Source of the DNA: Pseudomonadota bacterium
GTDB lineage: Bacteria; Desulfobacterota; Binatia; Binatales; Binataceae
Reading direction: 5' to 3'
Length of the DNA: 64,000 nucleotides
Assembly (NCBI GenBank): GCA_021323675.1
Contig: JAJPKP010000034.1
Coordinates: 94,885-158,884 of the forward strand
The notes under the pieces: model-generated
Told to the model about the DNA's origin: nothing
Databases searched by the model: none
Seen by the model: the letters and a program-made list of their open reading frames with translations, nothing else
Program-made: the position numbers and the translations under genes
Part shown: in pieces, positions 53,444 through 63,770 of the stretch
Layout: each line of letters opens with the position of its first letter
Position numbering within the stretch: the first letter of the stretch is position 1

Positions 53444-55180
53444 ATGAGCGATCACAACCACGCGCCGGCCGATCGGCGCGATTCCGGCCCGGGAACGGGG
53501 GCGGGGAAAGTATCGCGCCGAAGCCTGCTTCGATTGGGCGCCGGCGTCGCCGCGGCTCTTTCCGCGACGGGGGTCTCAGGCGTGCTGGCCGCGAACGACA
53601 CGCGCAAAATCGCCCCTTCGATCTCCGGAACCCAGGCTCGGCGATTGCCGAAAGCGCCCAATATCGTCGTCTTGATGACCGATCAGGAACGGCATCACGT
53701 GCATTGGCCGCGGGGATGGGCGGCGAAAAACCTGCCTTCATTCGAGCGCCTCAAGCGCAACGGCCTCTACTTCAATCGCGCCTACACGGCCGCCAGCCAA
53801 TGCTCGCCCTCGCGCGCGGTGATGATGACGAGCCGCTTCGCGCCGGTTAATCGCGTAACCCGCACTCTTTTGTGGCCGGGGCTGCAGCACAAAGATCGCC
53901 TGCCCAACATCGCCTCTCTGCTCAAGCAAAAAGCCGGATATGAGGTCGTGTGGAAAGGCAAATGGCATCTCAGCTACGCCGCAAACGCGGCACCCGGCAA
54001 CGGCGGCGAGGACTGGACGGCGCTCGATATCGCGGCGATGGAAAATAATTGGGGATGGTCGCAATGGAATCCGCCCGATGCCGGCAACGCGATCCTGGGC
54101 TATCAGCCAACCCAGTTCGGAGACTTCAACGGCCTCGCCACGCTCGGCGGCGGCCACGCCAACAACGACGCACGCTTCATCAGCGGAATGAATCGATCGG
54201 ATCCGGCGCAGACGCCCGGCGTTCCTGGCGGGCAGAGCGTGGTCGAGTTTCTGAGAAACCGCGCGCCCAAGCTCGGCAAACCCTTCTGCCTGTTCGTGTC
54301 GCTGGTTAATCCCCACGACATCGGCACGTTCCCGAACGGATGGGAGCAAGCGGGATTCGACCGCGCGGCTTTCACTGGCCTCGAAATCGGCCTGCCCGCG
54401 AATTTTGCCGACGATCTATCGACCAAGCCGAGCGTGCAGAGGGCCGCGCGCGACTCCTTCGACCGCCTCGCGCCGCTCGACTCTCCCGAGGCGCGGCGGG
54501 ACTACGTGAACTTCTACGCCTATCTGCACACCCTGGTTGACAGGCACATCACCACGGTGCTCGACACCCTGGAAGAAACCGGACTGGCCGACAATACCGT
54601 AATTCTGCGGTTTTCCGATCATGGAGAGGCGGGACTCTCGCACGGGATGCGAGAAAAAGCGTACAGCGTCTACGAAGAGATGATTCATATCCCGCTGATC
54701 GTTCACAATCGCGGGCTGTTTCCGGAACCGGCCGAGACCGATGCGTTTTACGATCACCTCGACCTTCTGCCGACCCTTCTCGATCTGGCCGGCGTCGCCA
54801 ACCCCAACTCCTATGCGCTCGGCAGGAGCATCGTTCCGGTTATCAAAGATCCGAACAGCCGCGTCCGCGATCACACCGCCTTCTCCTTCGACGATCTGTT
54901 TTTCCTTCCCGCCGACGTTCCCGGCGGACATATCCGCGCGATTCGCGAAGGCGACTGGACCTACGCGGTCTATTTCAGCATGGACGGCGGAAGCATCGAG
55001 TACGAGCTTTACGATCTGAGGAACGACCCCTTGCAGATGAAGAATCTGCTCCATGGCAATCCGGCCGCGGATATCCGGCGGGAATGGTCGCGCCTCCATC
55101 GGCTCTCGTCGGCGAGCTTCGTCGATGCGGGCAATCTGCCGGATTCATTCGGATGGCCGATCGACCCTGCGATGGCCTGA
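53444..55180 (+). CDS. Tat-exported sulfatase
   Basis: The 578-residue protein has the twin-arginine signal SRRSLLRLGAG (24-34). The sulfatase core has NIVVLMTDQE (metal Asp80), SQCSPSRAVMM (Cys120 converted to formylglycine by the CxPSR rule), and later RFSDHGEAGLSHGM. It hydrolyses sulfate esters in the periplasm. No sulfatase-maturing enzyme is nearby. The start follows GCGAGGAG. Confidence 0.9.
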   Translation: MSDHNHAPADRRDSGPGTGAGKVSRRSLLRLGAGVAAALSATGVSGVLAANDTRKIAPSISGTQARRLPKAPNIVVLMTDQERHHVHWPRGWAAKNLPSFERLKRNGLYFNRAYTAASQCSPSRAVMMTSRFAPVNRVTRTLLWPGLQHKDRLPNIASLLKQKAGYEVVWKGKWHLSYAANAAPGNGGEDWTALDIAAMENNWGWSQWNPPDAGNAILGYQPTQFGDFNGLATLGGGHANNDARFISGMNRSDPAQTPGVPGGQSVVEFLRNRAPKLGKPFCLFVSLVNPHDIGTFPNGWEQAGFDRAAFTGLEIGLPANFADDLSTKPSVQRAARDSFDRLAPLDSPEARRDYVNFYAYLHTLVDRHITTVLDTLEETGLADNTVILRFSDHGEAGLSHGMREKAYSVYEEMIHIPLIVHNRGLFPEPAETDAFYDHLDLLPTLLDLAGVANPNSYALGRSIVPVIKDPNSRVRDHTAFSFDDLFFLPADVPGGHIRAIREGDWTYAVYFSMDGGSIEYELYDLRNDPLQMKNLLHGNPAADIRREWSRLHRLSSASFVDAGNLPDSFGWPIDPAMA

Positions 55181-55214
55181 CGGCATCGGCGCAACGCGGC
55201 TCAAGAGCAAGGCG

Positions 55215-55712
55215 CTAGAGGCCCGGGGCCGGCGGCAGGACCAGGATCTGTCCGCTCATCGCGGGCTGATGCTGCATGCACTTGAAATCGAACAAGCCCT
55301 CTCGATGAAACGTGAAGACAAACGAAGTCTTCTTGAGCGGCGGCAGGTCCTGGAACATCAGCACCTTCAGATCGGGTCCCAGCAGCGCGAAGTCGTGATC
55401 GTCATCGGGCTGCAGGTTCCAGAACGTTATCAGAGTGGGTTTGTCGCGGCGCACGATGATCGTTTCGGGAGCGAAGCCGTAAACCTCGCCGAAGGTCTTG
55501 ATCGTCTCGCGCGGACCGGTTTCCTTGATGGCGACCGCCTCGGTCAGCACGATTACCTCGGCCTGTGCCGGACCGGTCCGCGTTACGGTCACGATTTTCG
55601 AGGCATTCTGATCGGGCAGATAAAAGTGGCGCTCGCCGGGAGCGGATGCTGCCGCCGCCTGGCTCGCCCATGCCACTGTGGCGATAATCGCAAGCAGGCG
55701 GGCAAAACTCAT
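55215..55712 (-). CDS. Cupredoxin-domain periplasmic protein
   Basis: The 165-residue protein has a signal peptide (1-22). A cupredoxin fold is indicated by TLITFWNLQPDDDHDFALLG (His ligand), then FDFKCMQHQPAMSGQILVLP (Cys, His, Met ligands), a type 1 copper site. It is probably a small electron carrier or copper chaperone. It is downstream of the MaoC gene on the same strand. Confidence 0.8.
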   Translation of the reverse strand: MSFARLLAIIATVAWASQAAAASAPGERHFYLPDQNASKIVTVTRTGPAQAEVIVLTEAVAIKETGPRETIKTFGEVYGFAPETIIVRRDKPTLITFWNLQPDDDHDFALLGPDLKVLMFQDLPPLKKTSFVFTFHREGLFDFKCMQHQPAMSGQILVLPPAPGL

Positions 55713-55722
55713 CTCCTGCGTT

Positions 55723-56181
55723 TCACTTTCCGGCGCGCCCCGGCCGATTCATCATCCGGTGATCGACGCGCGCCACGACTTCACCATTCTGGTTGGTAAG
55801 GGTCGATCGCACGACCGCGAAGATCATCGTACCGGTGCGCCCGGTCTTTTCGTAGATATCTTTTACTTCGGATGCCACCGAGATCGAGTCTCCCGGCCGG
55901 ATCGGCGCGCCCAGCTCGATGTCGATTCCGCCCATCAGCCCGCCGCGGCTGAAGACCGGAATCTGGTCGAATACATCGTCCGCGTAGCGGAAGCCCGCGA
56001 CAAACGCGGGCGGCGCGATAATCCCGCCAAACGGACCGGCCGCCGCGACGGCGGGATTCGTGTACAGCGGATTGTCCTCGCCCACGGCCTCGCAGAAGAT
56101 TGCGATTCGTTCGGCCGTCACCCTAATCGGCGGACGGCCGCGGAAAATGCGCCCGATGATTTCTCGGTCATCCTGTTCCAT
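55723..56181 (-). CDS. MaoC-like dehydratase N-terminal-type protein
   Basis: The 152-residue hotdog-fold protein has DNPLYTNPAVAAAGPFGGII followed by APPAFVAGF, matching the FAS1-like dehydratase region of MaoC proteins. It may hydrate or dehydrate acyl-CoA, or be the partner half of a two-protein hydratase. It is 10 bases from the cupredoxin gene. Confidence 0.85.
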   Translation of the reverse strand: MEQDDREIIGRIFRGRPPIRVTAERIAIFCEAVGEDNPLYTNPAVAAAGPFGGIIAPPAFVAGFRYADDVFDQIPVFSRGGLMGGIDIELGAPIRPGDSISVASEVKDIYEKTGRTGTMIFAVVRSTLTNQNGEVVARVDHRMMNRPGRAGK

Positions 56182-56300
56182 CGCATATGATCACTAACAC
56201 AATTCCGCCGCTTAGTAGGTCATCCGCCCGGTTCGACTTCCGAATGCGATTTGAGCTATCGAAGCGGCGGCGCGAAACGCGCATCCGCGAGGAATTCCCC

Positions 56301-57116
56301 ATGCCGGAAAAAATCTCTCTGAGCGACGTCAAGCTGAAGTACGCAAGCATCGCCGATGCCCGCAGGATGCCGGGCCTGCGCATCATCCTGGGCGCGATGA
56401 CGGTGCCGGGCCCATGGCGCGAGGCATGCAAAGGAATCTTTCACGTCAAGAAAGTGCCGTTCGTTCCCGTCGCTTCCGCGGGACAGGATGGCAGCGATCG
56501 CGAACTGATTGAATGGACCGCGCAGAGCAGCGCGCCGGTTGCGATCTGGAACGATGAACGCCCGCGGTCCACGTGGATCGAGCAGCTTTATCTGGCCGAG
56601 CGCCTCGCGCCGAATCCGCCGCTCATCCCCGATGCGATCGAAGAGCGTGCCCTGATGTTCGGCTGCGCGAACGAGATTTGCGGAGAGCGCGGCTTTGGAT
56701 GGTCCCGGCGGCTTACGATGATCCATTCGACCGTGACCAATCCGAAAACTCCCGAGGCCCAGCGCGCGTTCTGGCTCAAGTTCGGCGCGAAGTACGGCTA
56801 CAGCACCGAAGCCGCCGAAGCCGCGCCCGCGCGGATGATCGCCATCCTGCGCTTTCTCGACGAGCGGTTGTCAGCTCAGAAAGCGAAGGGATCCCGATTC
56901 TTTATCGGCGATCGGCTCTCGGCACTCGATATCTACTGGGCGACTTTCGCGACCCTGGTCAAGCCGCTCGAGCCGGAACTGTGCCCGATGGCGACCGGGT
57001 TTCGAGAGATGTACACGGAAAGAAATCCCGACGTCCTCTCAGCCGCTTCGCCGCAACTGCTGGCGCATCGCGACTTCATCTACCGCGAGTACCTGGAGCT
57101 TCCGGTCGTGTTCTGA
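56301..57116 (+). CDS. Glutathione S-transferase family protein
   Basis: The 271-residue protein starts at MPEKISLSDVK after GCGAGG. RIILGAMTVPGPWREACKGI and FHVKKVPFVPVA form a thioredoxin-like N-domain, and IGDRLSALDIYWATFATLVK is in a helical C-domain. The N-terminal fold is diverged and I see no certain catalytic Ser or Cys. The substrate is unknown. Confidence 0.75.
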   Translation: MPEKISLSDVKLKYASIADARRMPGLRIILGAMTVPGPWREACKGIFHVKKVPFVPVASAGQDGSDRELIEWTAQSSAPVAIWNDERPRSTWIEQLYLAERLAPNPPLIPDAIEERALMFGCANEICGERGFGWSRRLTMIHSTVTNPKTPEAQRAFWLKFGAKYGYSTEAAEAAPARMIAILRFLDERLSAQKAKGSRFFIGDRLSALDIYWATFATLVKPLEPELCPMATGFREMYTERNPDVLSAASPQLLAHRDFIYREYLELPVVF

Positions 57117-57123
57117 TCGCGGC

Positions 57124-57468
57124 CTACGGTTTTTTTGGCGCGCGCGCCGCCGAGTCCGTCTTCGCGGACCGCCTGCGCCTGGGTTGATCCCGTTCGGCGG
57201 TTTCCGCTGATGCGCCCGCGCCGTCAAAGGCATCTTTGGCTCTCGCGACTATCGATTTGATACTGCGCTTGCGCGATGGTTTCGCGCTCGCGGCCTGCTT
57301 GCCCCGAGCGCTTGCCGGATGCTCACCATTGCCCGACAGGTTCATTTCGAGCGCGAGTTCGCGCAGCGCCGCTTCCCAATGCTCGGTCTGCTTACCCTCC
57401 GGCCGTCCCTCGCGCTCCCAGATGAAATAGGCGCGCTCCCGGACCAGCTCTTCATTAATTTCCGCCAT
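57124..57468 (-). CDS. DUF2934 protein
   Basis: The 114-residue protein contains VRERAYFIWEREGRPEGKQT followed by EHWEAAL, the DUF2934 signature, in residues 7-40. The rest is basic, with Arg/Lys-rich patches (RKRSIKSIVARAKDAF) and a basic tail. The function is unknown. AAGGTTTG precedes the ATG at 57468. Confidence 0.85.
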   Translation of the reverse strand: MAEINEELVRERAYFIWEREGRPEGKQTEHWEAALRELALEMNLSGNGEHPASARGKQAASAKPSRKRSIKSIVARAKDAFDGAGASAETAERDQPRRRRSAKTDSAARAPKKP

Positions 57469-57736
57469 CGTCGTCAAACCTTCCCATCATGAAAAAAGAA
57501 ATCTGGCCACGCACTGATGTGTCCAGTCGAAGAAGCATCCGATGTGCCAGCAGCGTCTGTGGATTTTACACGATTAAAACGCGGGACGCGCGATAGATGA
57601 AGATGAAAAAAGAATGAACTTTGCACATCCGCGAACCGCGCAACCCAACGCCCGTCTCCGCATACGCCCGATGAACAGGCAGATGCCGCCGAAGGGACCG
57701 CGCCGCCGCGATATGCCCGCGCCGAATTGGCGGCTA

Positions 57737-58417
57737 CTATTTGCGGACGGAGACCGGAGGAGTCGGCTGGCTCAGCCTCGCCGTGATCTCTTCGTCGCTC
57801 ATGTTGTAGAGCCGCTCCATCCCGTCCATCATCGGCTTGCCGGAGTTTGGCGCCGGCTGCGCAACCTTGCCGCCCTGGCTCTGGAACGGCGGCGGATTCC
57901 GATAGCGCTGCAAATCCGACGCTGTGATCCCAGCCAGCCGCAGCACTTCCGGGTCAAGCCACGCATCCGCTTCGATCGCCTTGCCTTCGGAGGTGGAGAA
58001 CTCCAGCATGATTCCCTCGGGCGCGGCGAAATAGATCGACTTGCAGAAGCCGTGATCGATCGGACCCATCACCCAGTAGCCATGCGAACGCACACGATCG
58101 CGCATCGTGAGCAGATCGGCTTCGGTATCGACGTTGAGCGCCAGATGCTGCATCACACCGGCCGCGACCGGAGTGCCGGGCGAGCCGGCGTGCGAAACGC
58201 CTTTGATTCCCTGAATCTCGCCGATCTCGGGCGACTCGACCAGAGCGATCGATGAGCTGTCGTTCAGCTTGAGGAAGCCGTGAAAGGTGTTTTTAACGCC
58301 GTGCATCCAGTACAGCGCGACCAGCTCCATCCCGCATACCTGCGTGAAAAACTCGATTTGCCCCTTGATGTCCCTGGTGCAGATGGCGATATGGTGGACC
58401 CCGTTCGGCAGACCCAT
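57737..58417 (-). CDS. VOC-superfamily (glyoxalase/bleomycin resistance fold) protein
   Basis: The 226-residue protein has NGVHHIAICTRDIKGQIEFF at the start and HLALNVDTEADLLTMRDRVR in the second half, with late LEFSTSEGK. It has the layout of a metal-binding VOC dioxygenase or isomerase. The reaction is unknown. It is divergent from the MFS gene. Confidence 0.85.
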   Translation of the reverse strand: MGLPNGVHHIAICTRDIKGQIEFFTQVCGMELVALYWMHGVKNTFHGFLKLNDSSSIALVESPEIGEIQGIKGVSHAGSPGTPVAAGVMQHLALNVDTEADLLTMRDRVRSHGYWVMGPIDHGFCKSIYFAAPEGIMLEFSTSEGKAIEADAWLDPEVLRLAGITASDLQRYRNPPPFQSQGGKVAQPAPNSGKPMMDGMERLYNMSDEEITARLSQPTPPVSVRK

Positions 58418-58522
58418 CGGACCGACCTCCTTGCGCGAGCAGACCCCCCTGCCTCCTCATTACTCTTTCCGCATCCATGTGCAAGCGGGTAACGATTCCG
58501 ATCGTTGATCGCGGCAAAGTCG

Positions 58523-58543
58523 TTAAGGATTTGTTATCCTTAA
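58523..58543. promoter_or_regulatory. Inverted repeat upstream of the MFS pump
   Basis: TTAAGGAT (58523-58530) and ATCCTTAA (58536-58543) are perfect arms around TTGTT. The site lies 61 bases before the GTG of the MFS gene and 105 bases from the divergent VOC gene, so an operator for either is possible. No regulator gene adjoins. Confidence 0.55.
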
Positions 58544-58604
58544 GGGCGGGCTGAGGTGGAGATCCGCTTGCGGCAACTCTGACCCGGGAGACCTCTTAAC
58601 TTTC

Positions 58605-60119
58605 GTGGCACTCGACGAACCTGCTTCTCAATCCACCAGCGCGCGCGCTTCTTTTGGACCCGCAAGTCCGAAAAACGATCTGTCCGCCGATGGCCAGGTT
58701 CTCGCTCCGCTCATCGTCGGATGCGCTCTGTTCATGGAGATGCTCGATTCCACCGTCATCTCCACCGCCCTGCCCGCCATCGCCCATTCGATGCGCGAGG
58801 ATCCAATCCGCCTGAATCTTGCGATTACTTCCTATCTGCTGAGCCTCGCCGTGTTTATCCCGGTCAGCGGATGGATGGCGGATCGGTTCGGATCGCGCAC
58901 CGTGTTCCGCAGCGCGATCGCCGTCTTCACCGTCGGCTCGATCTTCTGCGGCATTTCCGAGTCCCTGCCTCAACTGGTGGCGGCGAGGATGCTGCAAGGG
59001 TTCGGCGGGGCGATGATGGTGCCGGTGGGCCGCCTGATCGTGCTCAAAACCGTCCCCAAGTCGCAGCTCGTGCAGGCGATGTCCTATCTCACGGTGCCCG
59101 CGGTGCTCGGACCGGTGGTCGGCCCGCCGGTCGGGGGTTTTATCGTCACGTATTACTCGTGGCGATGGATTTTCTTCATCAACGTGCCGATCAGCCTGAT
59201 TGGCATCACCCTGGTCAGCCTCTACATCGCTGAAATTCGCGAAGAGGAAGTCCCGCCCCTCGACCTGCGCGGATTTGTCCTGACCGGGTTCGGCCTTGCC
59301 GGTCTCGTTTTCGGATTCGAAATGGTCGGCCGCGGAATTCTTCCGGCAAGCCTGGTGATGTGCCTGCTTGCGGGCGGCGGATTGTGCACCGGCGCATACG
59401 TCATGCATGCGCGGCAGGCGCGTTTTCCGATAATCGATCTCGCCCTGCTCAAAATCCCGACCTTCAATTCCGCGACCGTCGGCGGCGGACTGTTCCGGAT
59501 GGGAATCGGCGCGTTGCCGTTCCTGATGCCGATGTTATTGCAGCTCGTTTTCGGCCTGACTCCGTTCGCGTCAGGATTGATAACGTTCACCGGCGCGGCG
59601 GGCGCGCTCATCATGAAGCCGACCGCGCCGCCGATCATCCGGCGCTTCGGCTTTCGCAACGTGCTGGTCGGCAACGGCGTGATCAGCTCCTTCATCCTGA
59701 TGAGCTATGCGTTGTTTCGGCCCTCGACGCCGCATTCGATAATAATCGCGACGCTGCTGGTGGGCGGCTTCTTCCGCTCGCTTCAGTTCACCGCACTCGG
59801 AACGCTCGCCTACGCCGACATCCCGGCGCCGCTGATGAGTAATGCGAGCAGCCTCGCGAGCATGGCGCAGCAGTTGTTCCTGAGCCTCGGCGTGGCGACC
59901 GCGGCGCTGCTTTTGCACGTCAGCCTGCACGGCCGCAGCGTGACGACGCTTTCGTCGCGCGATTTCGGTTTGCCCTTCGTTATCACCGGAGTCCTGGCGC
60001 TGGGCTCCTCTCTCATCTACCTGTGGCTCGACCCGCACGCCGGCGAGGAAGTGAGCGGTCGCCGCGCACGCGCCGAAATTTCGGCCGCGATGCAACCCGC
60101 GCTTCCGGAGGCGGACTGA
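58605..60119 (+). CDS. MFS multidrug transporter (DHA2/EmrB-type)
   Basis: The 504-residue protein starts with GTG. DHA2 motifs are [30 protein letters not shown] (motif A), [14 protein letters not shown] (motif C), and a later [15 protein letters not shown] span. About fourteen spans are seen. It exports drugs or other small compounds by proton antiport, and normally pairs with a membrane-fusion protein, which is not adjacent. Confidence 0.9.
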   Translation: MALDEPASQSTSARASFGPASPKNDLSADGQVLAPLIVGCALFMEMLDSTVISTALPAIAHSMREDPIRLNLAITSYLLSLAVFIPVSGWMADRFGSRTVFRSAIAVFTVGSIFCGISESLPQLVAARMLQGFGGAMMVPVGRLIVLKTVPKSQLVQAMSYLTVPAVLGPVVGPPVGGFIVTYYSWRWIFFINVPISLIGITLVSLYIAEIREEEVPPLDLRGFVLTGFGLAGLVFGFEMVGRGILPASLVMCLLAGGGLCTGAYVMHARQARFPIIDLALLKIPTFNSATVGGGLFRMGIGALPFLMPMLLQLVFGLTPFASGLITFTGAAGALIMKPTAPPIIRRFGFRNVLVGNGVISSFILMSYALFRPSTPHSIIIATLLVGGFFRSLQFTALGTLAYADIPAPLMSNASSLASMAQQLFLSLGVATAALLLHVSLHGRSVTTLSSRDFGLPFVITGVLALGSSLIYLWLDPHAGEEVSGRRARAEISAAMQPALPEAD

Positions 60120-60208
60120 GTCCGCCGGGGGCTTTTCATCGCGCGGCTTACACGCTAATTAGCGCAGACGGCGACCGTTTTTCTCGCCGACCCAGAGGTG
60201 AATCAGAA

Positions 60209-61360
60209 ATGGGACCATTAACCGGTTTTCGAATCGTTGAATTCGCGGGTATCGGGCCGGGCCCGATGTGCGCGATGCTGCTTTCTGACATGGGCGCCGA
60301 CGTTCTGCGCATCGATCGCCTCGCCGCCGCCGGGCTGGGCATCTCGATGCGCTCGAAGTTCGACCTGCTCAATCGCGGCAGACGCTCGGTCGCGCTCGAC
60401 CTCAAGAAGCCCGAGGCTATCGAAGTCGCGATGCGGCTCATCGAAAAGGCCGACGCGCTGATCGAGGGCTTTCGCCCGGGGGTGATGGAACGGCTCGGGC
60501 TCGGACCCGACAAGTGCCTCGCGCGCAATCCCCGGCTGGTCTTCGGACGGATGACCGGATGGGGCCAGGAGGGGCCGATGGCGGAAGCGGCCGGCCATGA
60601 CATTAACTACATCGCGCTTACCGGCGCGCTGCATTCGATCGGCCGCAAAGGCGACCGACCCGTTCCACCTCTCAATTTGGTTGGCGACTTCGGCGGAGGC
60701 GCGCTCTACCTCGCCCTCGGAATCGTCGCCGGGCTGCTCGAAGCGCAGAAATCCGGCAAGGGGCAGGTGGTCGATGCGGCGATGGTTGACGGCGCATCGT
60801 CGCTGATGACCGCGATTTACGGAATCAAGGCGGCCGGAGTGTGGACCGACAATCGCGGCGAGAACCTGCTCGACACCGGCGCGCACTTTTACGAGGTTTA
60901 CGAAACCAGCGACGGCAAATTCATCTCGGTCGGATCGATCGAGGCGAAGTTCTACGAGGAGCTGCTCGAACTTTCGGGCCTGAAGGGCCAGGAATTGCCC
61001 CATCAGATGGATCGCACGGCGTGGCCCGCGATGAAGGATCGGCTCGCCAGAATCTTCAAGAGCAAGACGCGCGACGAATGGTGCAAAATCATGGAAGGCA
61101 GCGACGTATGCTTCGCCCCCGTGCTGAGCATGGAGGAAGCCCCGCGCCATCCTCATAACCGCCATCGCGCCACCTTCGTCGAGATGGACGGCGTCGTCCA
61201 GCCGGGGCCCGCTCCGCGCTTCAGCCGCACGCCGGGAAAAATCCAGCGGCCGCCCGCAAGCCCGGGAGAGCATACCAACGAAGCGCTGCGCGACTGGGGC
61301 TTCAGCGGCGCGGAGCTGGAAAAGCTCGCCGCCCAGGGCGCAATCGCCCAGAGCAAGTAA
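60209..61360 (+). CDS. CaiB/BaiF CoA-transferase, AMACR-like
   Basis: The 383-residue protein starts at [18 protein letters not shown] after AGAGGTGA. The MADVL motif ([13 protein letters not shown]), [15 protein letters not shown], and the [20 protein letters not shown] region agree with alpha-methylacyl-CoA racemase and CaiB/BaiF CoA-transferases. The GHDINY His and [10 protein letters not shown] segment favour the racemase branch. A long palindrome follows its stop. Confidence 0.9.
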   Translation: MGPLTGFRIVEFAGIGPGPMCAMLLSDMGADVLRIDRLAAAGLGISMRSKFDLLNRGRRSVALDLKKPEAIEVAMRLIEKADALIEGFRPGVMERLGLGPDKCLARNPRLVFGRMTGWGQEGPMAEAAGHDINYIALTGALHSIGRKGDRPVPPLNLVGDFGGGALYLALGIVAGLLEAQKSGKGQVVDAAMVDGASSLMTAIYGIKAAGVWTDNRGENLLDTGAHFYEVYETSDGKFISVGSIEAKFYEELLELSGLKGQELPHQMDRTAWPAMKDRLARIFKSKTRDEWCKIMEGSDVCFAPVLSMEEAPRHPHNRHRATFVEMDGVVQPGPAPRFSRTPGKIQRPPASPGEHTNEALRDWGFSGAELEKLAAQGAIAQSK

Positions 61361-61366
61361 ACCCAG

Positions 61367-61400
61367 AAGAGATGCGCGGGCGGCCGCCCGCGCATCTCTT
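61367..61400. terminator. 34-bp perfect palindrome after the AMACR-like gene
   Basis: AAGAGATGCGCGGGCGG (61367-61383) is immediately followed by its exact reverse complement (to 61400). It would form an uninterrupted stem after the CoA-transferase stop. There is no long T-tract, so it may be a bidirectional or hairpin-only terminator, or an mRNA-end protector. Confidence 0.6.
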
Positions 61401-61550
61401 GTCGCATCCGGTTCCAGGCGGCGCGGGCGGCGAGTCCGTGCCGCCTCTTGTAGCGCAAACTCGCGGCAGTATCGAAATGCAACTTCGCCACTCGTCAAGC
61501 GCGCGCCGCTCGACTAGAGTCACCTGCGATCAACTCCACGGGAGGACTGC

Positions 61551-62153
61551 ATGCGACAGAAAGCCTGGCGGACAACTCCGGTACTAGCGACGGTTGCGAT
61601 CCTGATCGCCGCGGGGATCGCGCGCGCCGACACCTGGAATATCGATCCGATGCACACCACGGTCGAGTTCTCGGTGCGACACATGATGATCTCGAACGTC
61701 AAAGGGCAGTTCGAAAAGGTCGCAGGCACAATCAGCGCGAACGGTACCGACCCCAATTCGGTTCAGGTCAACGTCACGATCGACGCCGCTTCCATCAATA
61801 CCCGCGTCGAGAAACGCGACGCCCATCTGAAGAGCCCCGCTTTTCTGGATGTCCCCAAATATCCGGCGATCGCGTTCAAATCGACCAAAATCGAGCCCGC
61901 CGGCCAAGGCAAGTGGAAAATGACCGGCGACCTGACCATTCATGGCGTTACCAGGCCCGTGGTCCTCGACGTGGACGGTCCGACGCCGCCGATCAAGGAT
62001 CCCTACGGGAAGACCCGCGCGGGCGCGTCGGCGACCACCAAAATCAATCGCAAGGATTTCGGCCTTACCTGGAATCAGCCGATGGAAACCGGCGGCGTGC
62101 TGGTCGGCGACGAAGTCTCAATTTCGATCGAAGTCGAAGCGGTCAAGCAATAG
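61551..62153 (+). CDS. YceI-family lipid-binding protein
   Basis: The 200-residue protein has a signal peptide ending in ARA (1-25). YceI motifs are DTWNIDPMHTTVEFSVRHMM, FLDVPKYPAIAFKSTKIEPA and HGVTRPVVLDVDG. It is a periplasmic lipocalin-like polyisoprenoid binder. Its role is unclear. The luciferase-like gene begins 19 bases later, so they are co-transcribed. Confidence 0.9.
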   Translation: MRQKAWRTTPVLATVAILIAAGIARADTWNIDPMHTTVEFSVRHMMISNVKGQFEKVAGTISANGTDPNSVQVNVTIDAASINTRVEKRDAHLKSPAFLDVPKYPAIAFKSTKIEPAGQGKWKMTGDLTIHGVTRPVVLDVDGPTPPIKDPYGKTRAGASATTKINRKDFGLTWNQPMETGGVLVGDEVSISIEVEAVKQ

Positions 62154-62172
62154 ATTTTCGCAGGAGTAAACG

Positions 62173-63159
62173 ATGGAGTTTGGACTGCAACTTGCCAACA
62201 TGGAGCCGGCTCGCTTCCGTGCGATTGCGCAGGCGGCCGAAGGATGCGGCTACGACCTGATCGTCTTCGCCGATCACATCGTGATGGAAGGGCCGGAGCG
62301 GCAATACGATCCGCACGCCCTCGCTTACGATCCAATCGTAATCGCGGCGACGGTTGCGGATGCGACCAAAAAAGTGAAGATCGGCCACCTTGTGCTTTGC
62401 AACCTCTTCCGCCATCCCGCGATTACCGCGCAAAGCCTGGTCGCGCTCGATCATATTAGCGGCGGGCGCATGATCGCCGGGCTTGGCACCGGATGGACCG
62501 AAACGGAATTCCAGATGACCGGCATCCCGTTTCCTCCAATCGTCGAGCGGCTCGAGATGCTCGACGAAGCGCTGGCTTGCATCACTTCCCTGTGGCAGAA
62601 CGAGCGCACCACCTTCGCCGGCAGGCACTACCAGCTTCGCGACGCGATCCTGTGGCCGAAACCGTTGCAAAAGCCCCGTCCGCCCATCATCGTCGGCGGC
62701 GGCGGAAAGGGATTGCTCAGAATCGCCGCCAAGTACGCCGACTACGTCAATATCATCCCGGACGCGGGCAAGCGCGGAAAAATCTCGCTCGACAACGTCA
62801 AGCGGATGACCGACGAATCGTTCCGCGCGAAAATCGAATTCGTGCGCGCCGAAGCCAAACGCCACCGCCGCGACCCGGGCGCGATCAGGTTCAGCAACTT
62901 TATCTTCACCTTCATGATCACCGAATCCAAAGAGGCCACTCGCAAGACCGCCGAGATGATGGCGGCCGGATTCGGGATGAGCCCGGAGGCGATGCTGCAG
63001 TCGCCGATGTCGCTGATCGGAACGCCCGATGAGTGTATCGCGGAGCTGAAGCGCCGCGCGCAAAGCTGGGGCGTGACGCAATTCATCTTTGCGACCATGA
63101 TGGGAATCGACGAACAGCAGGCCCGCCGCCTGTACGAGAATGTCCTCGCGCATGTTTGA
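62173..63159 (+). CDS. Luciferase-like (LLM class) F420-dependent oxidoreductase
   Basis: The 328-residue protein has MEFGLQLANMEPARFRAIAQ, YDLIVFADHIVMEG, SGGRMIAGLGTGWTETEFQM and PRPPIIVGGGGKGLL, as in F420-dependent LLM enzymes. The SLIGTPDECIAELKRRAQSW C-terminus is standard. It is followed after 32 bases by a MaoC hydratase, suggesting co-transcription and a fatty or xenobiotic acyl-CoA context. Confidence 0.9.
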   Translation: MEFGLQLANMEPARFRAIAQAAEGCGYDLIVFADHIVMEGPERQYDPHALAYDPIVIAATVADATKKVKIGHLVLCNLFRHPAITAQSLVALDHISGGRMIAGLGTGWTETEFQMTGIPFPPIVERLEMLDEALACITSLWQNERTTFAGRHYQLRDAILWPKPLQKPRPPIIVGGGGKGLLRIAAKYADYVNIIPDAGKRGKISLDNVKRMTDESFRAKIEFVRAEAKRHRRDPGAIRFSNFIFTFMITESKEATRKTAEMMAAGFGMSPEAMLQSPMSLIGTPDECIAELKRRAQSWGVTQFIFATMMGIDEQQARRLYENVLAHV

Positions 63160-63191
63160 GGATGCGCTCAAGCCAAACGGAGAGAAATGCG

Positions 63192-63659
63192 ATGGAAACG
63201 ATTCGTTTTGATGACGTGGAAAGGCTGCGCGCCAAGGTCAGCGAACAGTACGGCCCCTGGAGCAAGCCCATCGAGATTACCCAGGAAAAGATCAACCAGT
63301 TCGCCGACGTGACCGGCGACCATCAGTGGATTCATATCGATGTCGAGCGATGCAAAAAGGAAAGTCCGTTCGGCGGTCCGGTCGCGCACGGCTTTCTTAC
63401 CCTGAGCCTGCTGCCCGCGTTCGAGACGGCGAACGACTGGCAGGTGATCGGCTTCCGCAACGTGGTGAATTACGGCGCGAACAAGCTTCGCTTCATCTCA
63501 CCGGTTCCCGCCGGCGCCAAAGTGCACTCGCATTCGCGAATCGTGGCGGTCGATCCGCGCCCGCAGGGCACCCAGGTAACGCAGGAAACCGCGGTGCATG
63601 TGGTGGGCAACGACAAGCCCGCCCTGATCTACGAGGGCATTTTCCTGTACGTGAAATAG
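63192..63659 (+). CDS. MaoC-family (R)-specific enoyl-CoA hydratase-like protein
   Basis: The 155-residue hotdog protein has the hydratase motif FADVTGDHQWIHIDVERCKK with catalytic Asp and His, and SPFGGPVAHGFLTLSLLP. It starts at METIRFDDVERL and should hydrate enoyl-CoA. It lies between the LLM enzyme and a CaiB-type gene. Confidence 0.9.
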   Translation: METIRFDDVERLRAKVSEQYGPWSKPIEITQEKINQFADVTGDHQWIHIDVERCKKESPFGGPVAHGFLTLSLLPAFETANDWQVIGFRNVVNYGANKLRFISPVPAGAKVHSHSRIVAVDPRPQGTQVTQETAVHVVGNDKPALIYEGIFLYVK

Positions 63660-63770
63660 CCGTCCGCCCCGGTTCGAGCGCGATGACGGCCCCTTTGGAC
63701 ATCGCGCCCGCCCGCGCTCTAGGATTAGGCATCGGCGTTTCGCATCGTTCGGGGGAAAGAGGCCAGCAAG

